Below the pieces are notes generated by a model that worked only from the letters and a program-made list of their open reading frames with translations, did no database searches and was not told the origin of the DNA. From Candidatus Blochmanniella camponoti (GTDB lineage Bacteria; Pseudomonadota; Gammaproteobacteria; Enterobacterales; Enterobacteriaceae), in contig NZ_CP097751.1 in the NCBI RefSeq assembly GCF_023585825.1, forward strand, positions 682,001-746,000: a stretch of 64,000 nucleotides of DNA, written 5' to 3'. The stretch's first letter is position 1. Every line of letters begins with the position of its first letter. The position numbers were made by a program, and so were the translations under genes. This document shows, one piece after another, positions 30,551 to 42,416 of the stretch.

Positions 30551-32974
30551 ATGAAAAGAATATTTATAGCATTCTTATTGATAATTAGCAATGTAACACA
30601 CAGCGCTGATACAATCATAAACAAAATTCTTTTTAACGGATTAAAAAGAATTTCTTTAGATACAGTAGTATTTAATTTACCTTTAAAAATTGGAGCTATT
30701 ATTAATGATGAAGATATTGCTAATAGTATTAAAGTGTTATTTTCTACAGGATATTTTGAAGAAATCACAATATCTAATAATGAAGAAGGAATTATTATAA
30801 TCCAAGTGAAAGAACGCCCAATTATTGATAATGTTAATTTTCATGGGAATAAAATAATTACAGAAGATATAATAAAAAAAACATTAAATGTAAAAAAAAT
30901 ACAATCAGGTGAACCATTTAATGAATGTTCTATTTTTGAATTAAAACGAGAATTAGATAATTTGTATCATAACTTTGGTAAATTTACAGCTACAACTAAG
31001 ATAGTAGTTATTCCTCTATCAAGAAATCGTGTTAATTTGAAAATAATGTTTACTGAAGGTAAAACCGCCAAAGTACAACAAATCAATATTTTTGGTAATC
31101 ATGCATTCCATACAAAAAAATTATTATCACAATTTAAATTATATAGAAAAATTAAATGGAGACCCATATTATCCAATCAACAATATCAACAACAAAAATT
31201 ATTCCATGACTTAGATAAATTACGTAATTTTTACTTAAATCATGGTTACGCTAAATTTCATATTGATGAAACACAAATCGATTTAACACCAAATAAAAAA
31301 TACATTTACCTTTCTTTATATATTAATGAAGGTATGCAATATACATTTGATTCTGTAAAATTACATGGAAATATATTAGATTATTTTCCTAACATTAAGG
31401 AATACATGAGAATTTCTCCTGGAGAATTGTATAGTAACAATAAAATTCAAGAAATAGAACGTAACATACGATATGTGTTAAGCAAACATGGCTACATGCA
31501 ACCTATCGTATTAATAGAACCAGACATAAATGACAACAATAAAACAATAAAATTATATGTATATGTTGATATAGGGCGTCATTTTTATGTGCGTGAGGTA
31601 CGCTTTGAAGGTAATAATATTACTAAAGATGAAGTAATTCGTAGAGAAATACATCAAACAGAACAAATGCAATTAGATTATACTCGTATTGTTCAAGATC
31701 AAGATCGACTTAAACGTCTTGGTTATTTTAAAACTGTGAACACTCACATTGAATATGTATCGAATACATTAAACCAAATCGACGTTATTTACAAAGTTGA
31801 AGAACGTAATACTGGTAATTTAAATTTGAGCGTCGGATTTGGAACGGAAAGTGGTATAAATTTACAATTCGGAATGTATCAAGAAAATGTATTAGGTTCA
31901 GGAAATTCTATAGCTGTTGCTAGTAGTAAAAATCATTATCAAACTTATGCTGAAATATCATCTCTAAAACCTTACTGTGGCGTTAATAATATTAGCGTAG
32001 GCGGGAAAATATTTTTTAATGATTTAAATACTAACAAAACGGGTTTGTCAGATTATAATTTGAAAAATTGTGGTATTAATATTAATTGCTCATACCCGAT
32101 TGTTGAATACTATACATTTAATATAGGATTAAATTATGTATCTAATTATTTAAGTAAAATAGCTCCTCAAGTAGCAATATGGCGTTATCTAAAATCTACA
32201 AATATTCATCCAAAAATATCGACTAACAATAAATTTTTGGATGATACTATTAATTTTCATACAAATGATTTTTTATTGGTTTCGGGATGGACTTTTGATA
32301 ACTCGAATCATGCTTATTTTCCTACATATGGTGTACGCGCTAATGTATCGAGTACATTAACACTACCTGGGTCTAATAATCAATATTATAAAATACTAAT
32401 TAATTGCAATAGCTATATACCTTTAGACCAATCTTATAATTGGATAATGATGAATTCTATATATGCTGGTTATTCTGGAAGTATACATAAAAAAGAAAAT
32501 CCTTTTTATGACAACTTCTACGCCGGAGGTATTGGAACAATACGTGGATTTAGATTAAATAGTATAGGACCAAAAGCTGCCTATTATCATTGCAACGATT
32601 CCAGCCAAAACTATACTACATGTGCAATAAAAAACTCTCAAGATACTGTTGGTGGAAATGCAATAACTCTTTTTAAAACTGAGTTAATTATTCCTATCAC
32701 ATATTTTAATACACAACATTCTGATATTGCACGTATTTCTCTGTTCTTAGATACCGGTACTGTATGGGATACTTTTTGGAAAAATACTGAAGCAACACAA
32801 AAAGCTGGTATTATAGATTATAGTATTCCAAGTAATATTCGTATATCCAGTGGTATAGCTTTGAAGTGGATATCTCCAGTTGGACCAGTGATTTTTTCTT
32901 ATTCAAAATTGATAAAAAAATATCTTGGAGATATAGAAGAACCATTTCAATTTAGTATCGGAAAAACATGGTAA
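30551..32974 (+). CDS. bamA: Outer membrane assembly factor BamA
   Basis: BamA inserts beta-barrel proteins into the outer membrane. It is 807 aa (E. coli 810): a signal peptide (MKRIFIAFLLIISNVTHSA), five POTRA domains (to about residue 425) and an Omp85 barrel. The lid-lock motif reads IRGF (E. coli VRGF) in GIGTIRGFRLNSIGP, and the barrel ends with the canonical FQFSIGKTW. This implies a functional outer membrane. It is flanked by rseP and its periplasmic partner skp. Confidence 0.96.
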   Translation: MKRIFIAFLLIISNVTHSADTIINKILFNGLKRISLDTVVFNLPLKIGAIINDEDIANSIKVLFSTGYFEEITISNNEEGIIIIQVKERPIIDNVNFHGNKIITEDIIKKTLNVKKIQSGEPFNECSIFELKRELDNLYHNFGKFTATTKIVVIPLSRNRVNLKIMFTEGKTAKVQQINIFGNHAFHTKKLLSQFKLYRKIKWRPILSNQQYQQQKLFHDLDKLRNFYLNHGYAKFHIDETQIDLTPNKKYIYLSLYINEGMQYTFDSVKLHGNILDYFPNIKEYMRISPGELYSNNKIQEIERNIRYVLSKHGYMQPIVLIEPDINDNNKTIKLYVYVDIGRHFYVREVRFEGNNITKDEVIRREIHQTEQMQLDYTRIVQDQDRLKRLGYFKTVNTHIEYVSNTLNQIDVIYKVEERNTGNLNLSVGFGTESGINLQFGMYQENVLGSGNSIAVASSKNHYQTYAEISSLKPYCGVNNISVGGKIFFNDLNTNKTGLSDYNLKNCGININCSYPIVEYYTFNIGLNYVSNYLSKIAPQVAIWRYLKSTNIHPKISTNNKFLDDTINFHTNDFLLVSGWTFDNSNHAYFPTYGVRANVSSTLTLPGSNNQYYKILINCNSYIPLDQSYNWIMMNSIYAGYSGSIHKKENPFYDNFYAGGIGTIRGFRLNSIGPKAAYYHCNDSSQNYTTCAIKNSQDTVGGNAITLFKTELIIPITYFNTQHSDIARISLFLDTGTVWDTFWKNTEATQKAGIIDYSIPSNIRISSGIALKWISPVGPVIFSYSKLIKKYLGDIEEPFQFSIGKTW

Positions 32975-33053
32975 AATTTAGGTGTAGTATAGAAATAACA
33001 AATATCTTATCAAAGTAAGAACTTTTATATTTTATTAAACTAAGAGGTTTACA

Positions 33054-33554
33054 GTGAAAAAGTGGACATATATATTAAGTATGGTGATTTGGATAACACA
33101 AATTAGCCCTGTTAATGCTGCAGACAAAATTGCGATAGTTAATATTTCTAATATTTTCCAACAATCTTCACAACGTGCGAAAATCATTAAACAACTTGAA
33201 TATGAATTTAAAGATCGTGCTACCGAATTAGAAAAGATGGAGCACGATTTACAAATGAAAATACAAACATTACAACGAGATGGTGCTGCCATGAAAGCAA
33301 TCGAGCGTAGTGAATTAGAAAAATCGTTAATAAATCAACGTGAAATTTTCTCTAACAAAGCTAAAGAATTTCAACAAGAAAATCATTCACGTCAGACAGA
33401 AGAAAGAGATAAAATTTTAAACATGATTCACAATGTAGTAACGAATGTTGCTAAAAAAGAAAATTACGATATAGTAATCGACACTAGTGCTGTAGTGTAT
33501 CACAGCATTCATATTGCAGATATTACCAATTCTGTAATGAAACAAGTTGGATAA
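33054..33554 (+). CDS. skp: Periplasmic chaperone Skp (OmpH)
   Basis: Skp is a trimeric jellyfish-shaped chaperone that carries unfolded outer-membrane proteins to BamA. It is 166 aa (E. coli 161). A signal peptide ends near NAADKIA. The middle is a long charged coiled coil (about residues 40-120), and the C-terminus returns to the beta body ([12 protein letters not shown]). The start is GTG with AGAGG upstream. lpxD begins 3 bp after the stop, as in E. coli. Confidence 0.92.
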   Translation: MKKWTYILSMVIWITQISPVNAADKIAIVNISNIFQQSSQRAKIIKQLEYEFKDRATELEKMEHDLQMKIQTLQRDGAAMKAIERSELEKSLINQREIFSNKAKEFQQENHSRQTEERDKILNMIHNVVTNVAKKENYDIVIDTSAVVYHSIHIADITNSVMKQVG

Positions 33555-33557
33555 ATT

Positions 33558-34589
33558 ATGATCGGAATGCGATTATCTGACCTAGCACAACAGTTAAATG
33601 CTAAATTACATGGAGATGAAAATATTATTATTACTGGTGTTGCTTCTATAAATAACGCACGAGTAGGACATATTACTTTTTTAAAAGATCAGCGATTTCT
33701 AAGTCAACTAAGCTCCTGTCGCGCCTCAGCAGTGATATTGTCTAAAAATAACTTAATTTTTTGTAAGGTTGCTGCATTAGTAGTAGAAGATCCTTATATT
33801 GCGTATGTTAAAATAGCACGATTGATGGATACTACTCCTAAACCATCGAAAAACATTGCATCTGGAGCTATAATTGCTTCAGATGCAATTTTAGGTCAAA
33901 GAGTAGGGATTGGCGCTAATGCAGTTATAGAATCTGAAGTAATTTTAGGGGATGATGTAATCATTGGCCCTGGTAGTTTTATAGGAAAAAAAGCAAGAAT
34001 AGGAACAGGTACACGTTTATGGGCCAATGTTACTATATATCATGAAGTAGAAATTGGTGAATTCTGCTTAATACAATCTGGAGCTATAATTGGTTCTGAT
34101 GGATTTGGGTATATTAATGACCACGGTGTGTGGATCAAAATTCCTCATTTAGGAACAGTAAAAATTGGAAATAATGTAGAAATAGGTGCTTGTACTACTA
34201 TTGATCGTGGAACGTTAGATGATACTAAAATTGAAAACGGAGTAATTATTGATAATCAGTGCCAAATTGCACATAATGTCATAATAGGCGCGCACACTGC
34301 AATAGCAGGGGGTGTCATCATGGCCGGGAGCTTAACAATCGGACGATATTGCATGATAGGTGGAGCTAGTGTAATTAATGGACACATAAATATTTGTGAT
34401 AAAGTCACGATAACCGGAATGGGTATGGTAATTAAAGCAATAACACAACCTGGTATTTACTCATCAGGTATTCCTGTACAACCAAATACAGTATGGTGGA
34501 AAACTGCCGCGTTAATTATGCGGATTAGTAATATGAATAAACGTATAAAAACTATAGAAGAAAAATTAAAAAAAATACTGTTCCTATAA
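33558..34589 (+). CDS. lpxD: UDP-3-O-acylglucosamine N-acyltransferase LpxD
   Basis: LpxD adds the second hydroxyacyl chain in lipid A synthesis. It is 343 aa (E. coli 341). The N-terminal uridine-binding domain ([16 protein letters not shown]) is followed by hexapeptide-repeat beta-helix coils. The catalytic-His region [18 protein letters not shown] and the C-terminal helix are present. It lies in the skp-lpxD-fabZ-lpxA-lpxB cluster. Confidence 0.96.
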   Translation: MIGMRLSDLAQQLNAKLHGDENIIITGVASINNARVGHITFLKDQRFLSQLSSCRASAVILSKNNLIFCKVAALVVEDPYIAYVKIARLMDTTPKPSKNIASGAIIASDAILGQRVGIGANAVIESEVILGDDVIIGPGSFIGKKARIGTGTRLWANVTIYHEVEIGEFCLIQSGAIIGSDGFGYINDHGVWIKIPHLGTVKIGNNVEIGACTTIDRGTLDDTKIENGVIIDNQCQIAHNVIIGAHTAIAGGVIMAGSLTIGRYCMIGGASVINGHINICDKVTITGMGMVIKAITQPGIYSSGIPVQPNTVWWKTAALIMRISNMNKRIKTIEEKLKKILFL

Positions 34590-34618
34590 ATTTTAAAATA
34601 ATTAGGACAGTTTATTCT

Positions 34619-34644
34619 TTATCCTGTTAGGCTAAACGGGATAA
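34619..34644 (+). terminator. Hairpin between lpxD and fabZ
   Basis: A 10-bp stem (34619-34628 with 34635-34644, one G-U wobble, 6-nt loop) is followed by TTTTG in the 98-bp lpxD-fabZ gap. It resembles a weak intrinsic terminator or attenuator that would lower read-through into fabZ. It is GC-richer than most structures in the window. Confidence 0.4.
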
Positions 34645-34687
34645 TTTTGTTAATACGATTTATTATCTTAGACAGGAATAGAAAACC

Positions 34688-35143
34688 TTGATTACTGATA
34701 CTTGCGTTTTGCACATTGAGGAAGTTTTAGAACTTTTGCCGCATCGGTTTCCATTTTTGCTAGTTGATCGTGTACTAAATTTTGAAAAAGGAAAATTTTT
34801 AAGAGCGGTAAAAAATGTTTCCTTTAATGAACCATTTTTTCAAGGTCATTTTCCGGGAAAACCCATTTTTCCTGGAGTATTAATTTTAGAGGCTATGGCT
34901 CAAGCTACAGGCATCTTAGCCTTCAAAAGTACAGGTAAATTAGCTCCAGGAGAATTATATTATTTTGCTGCAATTGATGCAGCACGATTTAAGCGTCCAG
35001 TACAACCTGGTGATCAAATGATACTTGATGTGGAATTTATTAAAGAAAGACGTGGTATTGCACGCTTTAAAGGAATCGCTACAGTAAACGAAGAAATGGC
35101 TTGTGAAGCATCAATGATGTGCGCTCGTAGAAAGGAAATTTAA
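34688..35143 (+). CDS. fabZ: 3-hydroxyacyl-ACP dehydratase FabZ
   Basis: FabZ dehydrates 3-hydroxyacyl-ACP in fatty-acid elongation and competes with LpxA and LpxD for substrate. It is 151 aa (same as E. coli). The hot-dog core has [20 protein letters not shown] with the catalytic His, and the Glu in this helix. The start is TTG at 34688, as in E. coli, preceded by AGGA; no ATG is available at the right place. lpxA starts 4 bp after the stop. Confidence 0.96.
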   Translation: MITDTCVLHIEEVLELLPHRFPFLLVDRVLNFEKGKFLRAVKNVSFNEPFFQGHFPGKPIFPGVLILEAMAQATGILAFKSTGKLAPGELYYFAAIDAARFKRPVQPGDQMILDVEFIKERRGIARFKGIATVNEEMACEASMMCARRKEI

Positions 35144-35147
35144 ACTG

Positions 35148-35936
35148 ATGATTCATCAATCTGCCATCATACATCCTAGTTCTATAATAGAAGAAGGAGC
35201 TATAATACACGACAACGTACATATCGGGCCATTTTGTTTTATTGGAGCGCAGGTTGAAATAGGGGCGCGAACTTTACTGAAATCTCATATTGTAATTAAT
35301 GGCATTACTCAAATTGGGGAAGATAATCAAATTTATCAATTTGCTTCTCTTGGGGAAGTGAACCAAGATTTAAAATACGCAAAAGAATCTACGCGCATAG
35401 AGATTGGTCATTATAATCAGATTAGAGAAAGTGTCACTATTCATCGCGGTACTATACAAGGTAAAAAAGTTACCAAAATAGGAAATAGCAATTTATTTAT
35501 GATTAACGTACATATTGCTCATGATTGTATAATAGGAGATCATTGTGTCATGGCTAACAACGTTACCTTAGGCGGGCACGTAAGAGTAGATAATCACACT
35601 ATTATTGGAGGGATGACTGCGATCCATCAATTTTGTATTATTGGAGCGCATGTTATGATTGGAGGATGTTCTGGTGTAGTTCAAGATATTCCACCATTTA
35701 TAATAGCCCAAGGAAATCACGCAACACCTTTTGGATTAAACATTGAAGGTTTAAAACGACGAGGTTTTAGTCGTTCCTCCGTACACGCTATTCGAGATGC
35801 TTATAAAATTTTATATCGTAGCAATAAAACTGTTGAATCAGCTAAAGCGGCTTTAAAAGCATTAGCAGCAGAACATCCAATTATCAATGAATTTGTAGAT
35901 TTTTTAATACGCTCTCAACGAGGAATTATTCGTTAA
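35148..35936 (+). CDS. lpxA: UDP-N-acetylglucosamine acyltransferase LpxA
   Basis: LpxA starts lipid A synthesis by 3-O-acylation of UDP-GlcNAc. It is 262 aa (same as E. coli). The hexapeptide beta-helix is complete; catalytic His lies in [19 protein letters not shown], and the C-terminal helical domain begins after [11 protein letters not shown]. Its ribosome-binding site (AAGGAAA) lies in the end of fabZ, so the two are probably coupled. Confidence 0.97.
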   Translation: MIHQSAIIHPSSIIEEGAIIHDNVHIGPFCFIGAQVEIGARTLLKSHIVINGITQIGEDNQIYQFASLGEVNQDLKYAKESTRIEIGHYNQIRESVTIHRGTIQGKKVTKIGNSNLFMINVHIAHDCIIGDHCVMANNVTLGGHVRVDNHTIIGGMTAIHQFCIIGAHVMIGGCSGVVQDIPPFIIAQGNHATPFGLNIEGLKRRGFSRSSVHAIRDAYKILYRSNKTVESAKAALKALAAEHPIINEFVDFLIRSQRGIIR

Positions 35937-35954
35937 CAATGTCATCTATCGTCT

Positions 35955-37097
35955 ATGCGTAATCGTACTATTATTATAGGTATAGTAGCAGGAGAAGCTT
36001 CTGGGGATATTTTAGGAGCAGGATTAATTCGTGCATTAAAAAAATACTTAAAAAAAGTATGTTTTTTTGGGATTGGTGGTCCCTGTATGCAATCTGAAGA
36101 TATGAAATCTTGGTATAATATAGAAGAATTATCAGTTATGGGTTTTGCTGAAATCATTATGAAACTACCCCGACTATTATATATTCGTAGAAATTTAGTT
36201 CGTAAATTTATTAACTTAAAACCTGATGTTTTCATTGGTATCGATTCTCCAGATTTTAATATTTCATTAGAAAATTGTTTGAAAAAACGTGGAATTCGTA
36301 CAATTCATTATGTTAGCCCATCAGTATGGGCATGGAGGAAAAAACGTATTTTTACACTTAAAAAAGCTACCGATAATATTTTGGTTATTTTGCCTTTTGA
36401 AAAAAAAATATACGATCACTTCAATATACCATGTCAATTTATTGGCCATTCATTAGCAGATCAAATACCACTTAATCCAAACAAAGTCTCTGCTCGTCAA
36501 AAATTAGGTATTCCTCATGACGTATATTGTTTAGCAGTATTACCAGGCAGCAGAATTAGGGAAATTAAAATGTTAGCTCATGATTTTTTAGTATGCGCTA
36601 AATTATTAAAAAATAATTTTCCTGATCTTGAAATTTTAGTGCCATTAACTAATCAAACATCTATAAAAAAATTTATTAGTGTTGCATCAACATCGGTTAA
36701 ATATCGTATTCTAAGCAACCAATCAGCATGGGAAATAATGATGGCGGCAGATGTTTCTTTAGTAGCCGCTGGAACAGCAACTTTAGAATGTATGTTAGTC
36801 AAATGCCCCATGGTTGTAGCTTATCGCATGCATCCCTTAACATTCATGTTAGCCAAGCATTTTATAAATATTCCCTGGATATCACTACCTAATTTATTAG
36901 CAGGTCATGAATTGGTAAAAGAATTTATTCAAAACAACTGTCGTCCTGAAAATTTAGCACAAACATTAATTAATTTATTAAATGATGATAATAATCAACA
37001 TATAGTATTGAAAAAAAAATTTAGACAATTACATTACAGCATTAGATGTAAAGCAGATGAAAAAGCAGCCCATGCGGTTTTGAGACTAATTAAATGA
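35955..37097 (+). CDS. lpxB: Lipid-A-disaccharide synthase LpxB
   Basis: LpxB condenses UDP-2,3-diacylglucosamine with lipid X (GT-B fold, family GT19). It is 380 aa (E. coli 382). [19 protein letters not shown] opens the protein; [23 protein letters not shown] and PGSRIREI are conserved, as is the late [14 protein letters not shown]. Its stop overlaps the rnhB start by 4 bp (ATGA). Confidence 0.96.
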   Translation: MRNRTIIIGIVAGEASGDILGAGLIRALKKYLKKVCFFGIGGPCMQSEDMKSWYNIEELSVMGFAEIIMKLPRLLYIRRNLVRKFINLKPDVFIGIDSPDFNISLENCLKKRGIRTIHYVSPSVWAWRKKRIFTLKKATDNILVILPFEKKIYDHFNIPCQFIGHSLADQIPLNPNKVSARQKLGIPHDVYCLAVLPGSRIREIKMLAHDFLVCAKLLKNNFPDLEILVPLTNQTSIKKFISVASTSVKYRILSNQSAWEIMMAADVSLVAAGTATLECMLVKCPMVVAYRMHPLTFMLAKHFINIPWISLPNLLAGHELVKEFIQNNCRPENLAQTLINLLNDDNNQHIVLKKKFRQLHYSIRCKADEKAAHAVLRLIK

Positions 37098-37753
37098 CAA
37101 CAATGTTATCTATTGTGCAAGTACAAAATAATGAAATATCAAAAACACCATCTATCAAAAAATTTAAATTAATTGCAGGAGTAGATGAATCAGGATGCGG
37201 ATCATTAGTTGGGTCAGTAATAGCTGCTGCAGTGATATTGCACCCAATACAACCAATTTCTGGATTAGCTGATTCCAAGACATTAAATAAAAATAAAAGA
37301 CTTAATTTATATAAAAATATTATTAAAAATGCATTAGCATGGAGTATCGGATATGCTGATGTTACAGAAATTGATCGGTTTAATATTTTAGAAGCTCGTT
37401 TATTAGCAATGAAACGAGCAGTGCACAATTTATCTGTTAAACCAGATTTAATTTTAATAGATGGAAATCGTTCTCCAGGATTTACAGAAATACCTTATCA
37501 ATGTTTTAACAAAGGAGATGCTCGAATAGCGGTTATAAGCGCAGCTTCCATTATAGCTAAAGTTACTCGTGACCAAGATATGATCATATTAGATGGGCAA
37601 TATCCAAAATATGGATTTGCTCAAAACAAAGGATATCCTACTTTTTTTCACTTAAAACAACTAGCGCTATACGGTCCTATATCGCATCATCGAAAAAGTT
37701 TTGCTCCTGTAAAACATGTAATTTCTGATATTAATAGGCAATTCTATGTTTAA
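37094..37753 (+). CDS. rnhB: Ribonuclease HII with altered GRG motif
   Basis: RNase HII cuts RNA in RNA/DNA hybrids and at single embedded ribonucleotides. It is 219 aa (E. coli 198), with about 20 extra N-terminal residues if the overlapping ATG is used. Metal-binding residues are kept: DE in [12 protein letters not shown], Asp in ILIDGNRS and Asp in [20 protein letters not shown] and HRKSF follow. The GRG motif that follows DE in the family reads GCG here, and the next Pro is Ser. It is coupled to lpxB (4-bp overlap), as in E. coli order. Confidence 0.93.
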   Translation: MTTMLSIVQVQNNEISKTPSIKKFKLIAGVDESGCGSLVGSVIAAAVILHPIQPISGLADSKTLNKNKRLNLYKNIIKNALAWSIGYADVTEIDRFNILEARLLAMKRAVHNLSVKPDLILIDGNRSPGFTEIPYQCFNKGDARIAVISAASIIAKVTRDQDMIILDGQYPKYGFAQNKGYPTFFHLKQLALYGPISHHRKSFAPVKHVISDINRQFYV

Positions 37754-37793
37754 TATAATGAGATATACATTATTACTTATGAGCTTTTAAATT

Positions 37794-40700
37794 ATGATAA
37801 AACCACGTTTTATTCACTTGCACGTACATAGCGATTACTCCATGATTGATGGATTAGCTACGGTAAATAAATTAATAACAAAAGCGGCATATCTTAAAAT
37901 GCCCGCGTTAGCTCTTACTGATTTTAACAATTTATTTGGGTTTATTAAATTCTATGATGTTGCTTATAAGTCAGGAATCAAACCAATTATTGGAGCAGAT
38001 TTTTTAGTACATGATCTCATCCTTGGCAACAAACCCAGCGAATTAACATGCTTGGTTACTGATAAACAGGGTTATTATCATTTAATTATGCTAATTTCAA
38101 AAGCATATAAAAACAAATGTAATAACATTGCTCTTATGATTCAACGTCATTGGCTCACAGAATATAATAAAGGTTTAATTCTACTTTCTGGAGGACGCAA
38201 CGGAGATATCGGCAGATATTTATTAAGAAATGAAAAATCAAAGATAGAACAATGTTTATGTTTTTATTCCAAGTATTTTCCAAATAGATATTATTTGGAA
38301 TTAATACGTACTGGTCGTCAACATGAAGAATCTTATGTACAATTAGCGATAGAATTATCAATAGCCAAAGGATTACCAGTAGTAGCTACCAACGATGTAC
38401 GTTTCATTAATGAAAAAGATTTTTTAGCGCATGAGGTTCGCGTAGCGATATATGCTGGTACTACATTAAATAATGTTCAACAATTATGCAAATATAGTTC
38501 ACAACAATTTATGAAAAGTGAACAAGAAATGTGTGAATTATTTTCTGATATACCAGAATCTTTAGTAAATAGTGTAGAAATTGCTTACAGATGTAATCTC
38601 ACCATCGATTTAGGCGGATATTTTTTACCACAATTTCCTACTGGGTGTAGGTCTGCTAAAGATTTTCTTACTAAACACGCAAAAAAAGGATTGGAAGAAC
38701 GCTTAATTTTGTTATTTCCAAAGACTAAAGAACGTCTTGTTAAGCGAAAACCGTATGATTTACGATTGAAACATGAATTACAAGTAATTAATAATATGAA
38801 TTTTCCTAGTTATTTTTTAATCGTTATGGAATTTATCAAATGGGCTAAAAATAACGATATTCCAGTTGGCCCTGGAAGAGGTTCTGGCGCTAGTTCACTA
38901 GTAGCTTATGTTTTAAAAATTACAGAACTTGACCCATTACAATTCGATTTGCTGTTTGAACGTTTTCTTAATCCAGAGCGTATATCTATGCCTGATCTAG
39001 ATATTGATTTTTGCATGGATCATCGTGATTTAGTAATTGAACATGTCTCTAAAACTTACGGATCAGATGCTGTATCTCAAATTATTACGTTTGGGACTAT
39101 GGCAGCTAAAGCAGTGATTCGAGATGTAGGCCGTGTACTAGGGCATCCTTATGCGTTGATTAATCGTATCGCTAAATTAATTCCATTAGAATCCGGAATA
39201 ACATTGCAAAAAGCGTTCTCTATCGAACCTCAACTTAAATTACTTTATGAAAACGACGAAGATATTACAGAACTCATCGATATGGCCCTGCAATTAGAAG
39301 GTATCGTAAGAAATGTAAGCAAACATGCAGGAGGAGTAGTAATTGCGCCTGTAAAAATTACCGATTTTTCTCCCTTGTATTATGATAACGACAGTATTCA
39401 TCCAATGACTCAATTTGATAAAAATGATATTGAACGTATTGGTTTAATAAAATTTGATTTTCTTGGTTTGCGTACATTGACTATTATTAATCATGCATTA
39501 AAAATGATTAATAATACGCGCTTGAAACATGGTCTCACTATTGTTGATATACACTCCATATCGTTACATGACCAAAAAAGCTTCCATATACTTCAATCTT
39601 CAGAAACTACTGCGATATTTCAATTAGAATCACGCGGTATAAAAGAATTAATTAAACGTTTAAAACCAGATTGTTTTGAAGATTTGATAGCATTGATTGC
39701 GTTATTTCGTCCAGGCCCGTTACAGTCAGGTATGGTAGATAATTTCATCAATAGAAAACACGGTTATGAAACTATTTCTTATCCTGATGCTCAATGGCAG
39801 CATGAATCTTTACGTCCAGTATTGGAATCAACTTATGGAATTATTTTGTATCAAGAACAAGTTATGCAAATAGCACAAGTACTTGCAGGTTATACACTTG
39901 GACAAGCCGATATATTAAGACGTGCTATCGGTAAAAAAAAACCAGAAGATATGGCTAAACAACGCTCTTTTTTTAATTTAGGTGCTGCAAAAAATGGTAT
40001 CGATAATACACTATCAATGAAGATTTTTGATCTTGTAGAAAAATTCGCCGGTTATGGTTTCAATAAATCTCATTCTGCAGCATATGCATTAATATCTTAT
40101 CAAACATTATGGTTAAAAACACATTATCCTTCTGAATTTATGGCAGCAGCATTAAGTTCTGATATGGATAATTTAAATAAAGTAGTATACTTAATAGGTG
40201 AATGTCAAAAAATGAAACTTATAATTTCACCTCCAAATATTAACACTAGTCAATATCATTTTTATGTTAATGCAAATAAAGAAATTGTTTATGGATTTGG
40301 AGCTATAAAAGGAATAGGAAAAACCTCTATAGAATCTATAATAAGATCTCGTAATAAAAGTGGTAATTTTAAAGAATTATTTGACTTCTGTATTCGCATC
40401 GATGCTACAAAAATAAATCATCGTATAATTGAAAAATTAATTCTTTCCGGAGCTTGTGATTCGTTTGGAATACATCGTTCAAAATTAATGGCATCACTTA
40501 ATGATGTGCTAAAACGTGCTAATCAGCATATTAAAAACAAATATAGCAAACAAACAGATATATTCGAAATGCGTTTAAATGAATCTAATACTATTGCGAT
40601 ATCTGATCGCAATGACAACGCACCACAATGGTCTAATCAGTTATTATTAGAAAAAGAAAAAGAAGCTCTTGGATTATATTTAACTAGTCATCCTACTATT

Positions 40701-41285
40701 CAATATATAAAAACAATAAAACGTTGTGTGCCTAATATCGTTAAGATAAAAGATATTATACTAGAAACAGATAATAAAATATTGCATATTTTTGGTTTAA
40801 TTGTATCAATTCGAACAAAATTAAGTAAAAAAGGAAAACGTGTTGTATTTTTTATTTTAGAAGATTATTCTGGTCGATTAGAAATAATGATATTTGAAAC
40901 ACTGATTCATAAATATCAACATTGTTTAAAAGAAAATAATTTATTGCTTGTTACAGGCGTGATCAATATTGACAAGATACATGGTCATTACAAAATGATT
41001 GCACGGAAATTAGAAGATATCAACGACATTCATAAAAAACATACACGTAGTTTATCTATCACATTAAAGAATAAACAAGTTAACAATCAATTGCTAACCA
41101 ATATTCATTTTTTTTTAGAAAAAAATAAACTTGGAACTTTACCAGTATATTTTTTTTATCAAAAAAATGGCATTCAAATCAAATTACATTGTGGGAAAAA
41201 ATGGTATATTACCCTAACTGATCAGTTACTGACTAATCTACGTGGTCTTGTTGGGGATGAACAAATCAAATTAGAATTACATTAA
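37794..41285 (+). CDS. dnaE: DNA polymerase III alpha subunit
   Basis: DnaE is the replicative polymerase, 1163 aa (E. coli 1160). An N-terminal PHP domain ([15 protein letters not shown]) precedes the C-family polymerase core with catalytic PDLDIDFC (about residues 400-407) and [11 protein letters not shown] helix-hairpin-helix region and a C-terminal OB domain ([19 protein letters not shown]) follow. QTDIF in the linker at about residue 921 corresponds to the E. coli clamp-binding QADMF. An A9 run at about 39933 is in frame. It lies between rnhB and accA, as in E. coli. Confidence 0.97.
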   Translation: MIKPRFIHLHVHSDYSMIDGLATVNKLITKAAYLKMPALALTDFNNLFGFIKFYDVAYKSGIKPIIGADFLVHDLILGNKPSELTCLVTDKQGYYHLIMLISKAYKNKCNNIALMIQRHWLTEYNKGLILLSGGRNGDIGRYLLRNEKSKIEQCLCFYSKYFPNRYYLELIRTGRQHEESYVQLAIELSIAKGLPVVATNDVRFINEKDFLAHEVRVAIYAGTTLNNVQQLCKYSSQQFMKSEQEMCELFSDIPESLVNSVEIAYRCNLTIDLGGYFLPQFPTGCRSAKDFLTKHAKKGLEERLILLFPKTKERLVKRKPYDLRLKHELQVINNMNFPSYFLIVMEFIKWAKNNDIPVGPGRGSGASSLVAYVLKITELDPLQFDLLFERFLNPERISMPDLDIDFCMDHRDLVIEHVSKTYGSDAVSQIITFGTMAAKAVIRDVGRVLGHPYALINRIAKLIPLESGITLQKAFSIEPQLKLLYENDEDITELIDMALQLEGIVRNVSKHAGGVVIAPVKITDFSPLYYDNDSIHPMTQFDKNDIERIGLIKFDFLGLRTLTIINHALKMINNTRLKHGLTIVDIHSISLHDQKSFHILQSSETTAIFQLESRGIKELIKRLKPDCFEDLIALIALFRPGPLQSGMVDNFINRKHGYETISYPDAQWQHESLRPVLESTYGIILYQEQVMQIAQVLAGYTLGQADILRRAIGKKKPEDMAKQRSFFNLGAAKNGIDNTLSMKIFDLVEKFAGYGFNKSHSAAYALISYQTLWLKTHYPSEFMAAALSSDMDNLNKVVYLIGECQKMKLIISPPNINTSQYHFYVNANKEIVYGFGAIKGIGKTSIESIIRSRNKSGNFKELFDFCIRIDATKINHRIIEKLILSGACDSFGIHRSKLMASLNDVLKRANQHIKNKYSKQTDIFEMRLNESNTIAISDRNDNAPQWSNQLLLEKEKEALGLYLTSHPTIQYIKTIKRCVPNIVKIKDIILETDNKILHIFGLIVSIRTKLSKKGKRVVFFILEDYSGRLEIMIFETLIHKYQHCLKENNLLLVTGVINIDKIHGHYKMIARKLEDINDIHKKHTRSLSITLKNKQVNNQLLTNIHFFLEKNKLGTLPVYFFYQKNGIQIKLHCGKKWYITLTDQLLTNLRGLVGDEQIKLELH

Positions 41286-41303
41286 TTTAATAACAGGAAT
41301 TTT

Positions 41304-42263
41304 ATGGGTTTAAATGTTCTTGATTTTGAAAAACCTATCTTAGATTTAGAAGAAAAAATTAATTCTTTAACATCGATAGTACACGCAGATAAAAAATCAA
41401 AAAAAAATGTTAATGCAGAAATTAATCGTCTTCGTTCTAAAAGTGTTGAGCTTACCCAAAAAATATTTTCTAATTTAAATGCCTGGCAAATTGCTCAATT
41501 AGCACGACATCCTAAACGTCCATACACTTTAGATTATATAGAGCGTATATTTAATGATTTCGATGAATTATCTGGTGATCGAGTATACGCTGATGACAAA
41601 GCTATTGTAGGCGGCATAGCAAGACTCAATTCCCGACCAGTCATGATCATTGGGCATCAGAAAGGTCGTGACACTAAAGAAAAAATTAAACGAAATTTTG
41701 GTATGTCCGCGCCAGAAGGGTACCGAAAAGCATTACGTCTGATGAAAATGGCAGAACGATTCAAAATACCACTGATTACTTTTATAGATACTCCAGGTGC
41801 TTATCCTGGAGTGGGCGCAGAAAAACGTGGACAATCTGCAGCAATCGCTAAAAATTTACGTACAATGTCAATATTAAAAATACCGATTATATGTACCGTA
41901 ATTGGAGAAGGGGGTTCCGGAGGGGCTTTAGCTATCAGCGTTGGCGATAAAGTTAATATGTTAGAATATAGTACATATTCTGTAATTTCTCCAGAAGGAT
42001 GTGCATCCATTTTATGGAAAAATGTTAAAAAAGCTCCTATAGCTGCCGAAGCAATGGGTATTACTGCTTATCGATTGAAAGAACTAAATCTAATTGATAG
42101 TGTGATTTCTGAACCATTAGGCGGAGCACATAGAGATATATTAACTACATCTATTTCATTAAAAACTCAATTATTATTAGATTTGACCGAATTAGATTCT
42201 TTTGATGAAAAAGAATTGTTAAATCGACGATATCACAGATTAATGCATTATGGATATTGTTAA
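41304..42263 (+). CDS. accA: Acetyl-CoA carboxylase carboxyltransferase alpha
   Basis: AccA forms with AccD the carboxyltransferase that makes malonyl-CoA. It is 319 aa (same as E. coli). Typical segments are [38 protein letters not shown] and [15 protein letters not shown] precedes the ATG, 18 bp after dnaE. The biotin carboxylase and carrier (accC, accB) are encoded elsewhere in this window, so three of the four subunits are visible. Confidence 0.97.
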   Translation: MGLNVLDFEKPILDLEEKINSLTSIVHADKKSKKNVNAEINRLRSKSVELTQKIFSNLNAWQIAQLARHPKRPYTLDYIERIFNDFDELSGDRVYADDKAIVGGIARLNSRPVMIIGHQKGRDTKEKIKRNFGMSAPEGYRKALRLMKMAERFKIPLITFIDTPGAYPGVGAEKRGQSAAIAKNLRTMSILKIPIICTVIGEGGSGGALAISVGDKVNMLEYSTYSVISPEGCASILWKNVKKAPIAAEAMGITAYRLKELNLIDSVISEPLGGAHRDILTTSISLKTQLLLDLTELDSFDEKELLNRRYHRLMHYGYC

Positions 42264-42416
42264 TCTTGAATTAATATATATATATTACTTTTTTAAAATA
42301 ATTAATTTAGTATATAAATACTGTAAATTCATTAATAATATATTAAATATTAATATAATCATTTTTATTTAATATTTAGATCGTCATGACTTTATATTTA
42401 CTACATTAGTAAAAAT

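Noticed and set aside
37090-37428. 112-codon minus-strand ORF opposite rnhB
   Set aside because: It is antisense to a clear rnhB and its codon pattern is the mirror of the real gene; the same holds for other antisense frames over lysA, dxr, lpxB, mreB, tldD and lon.
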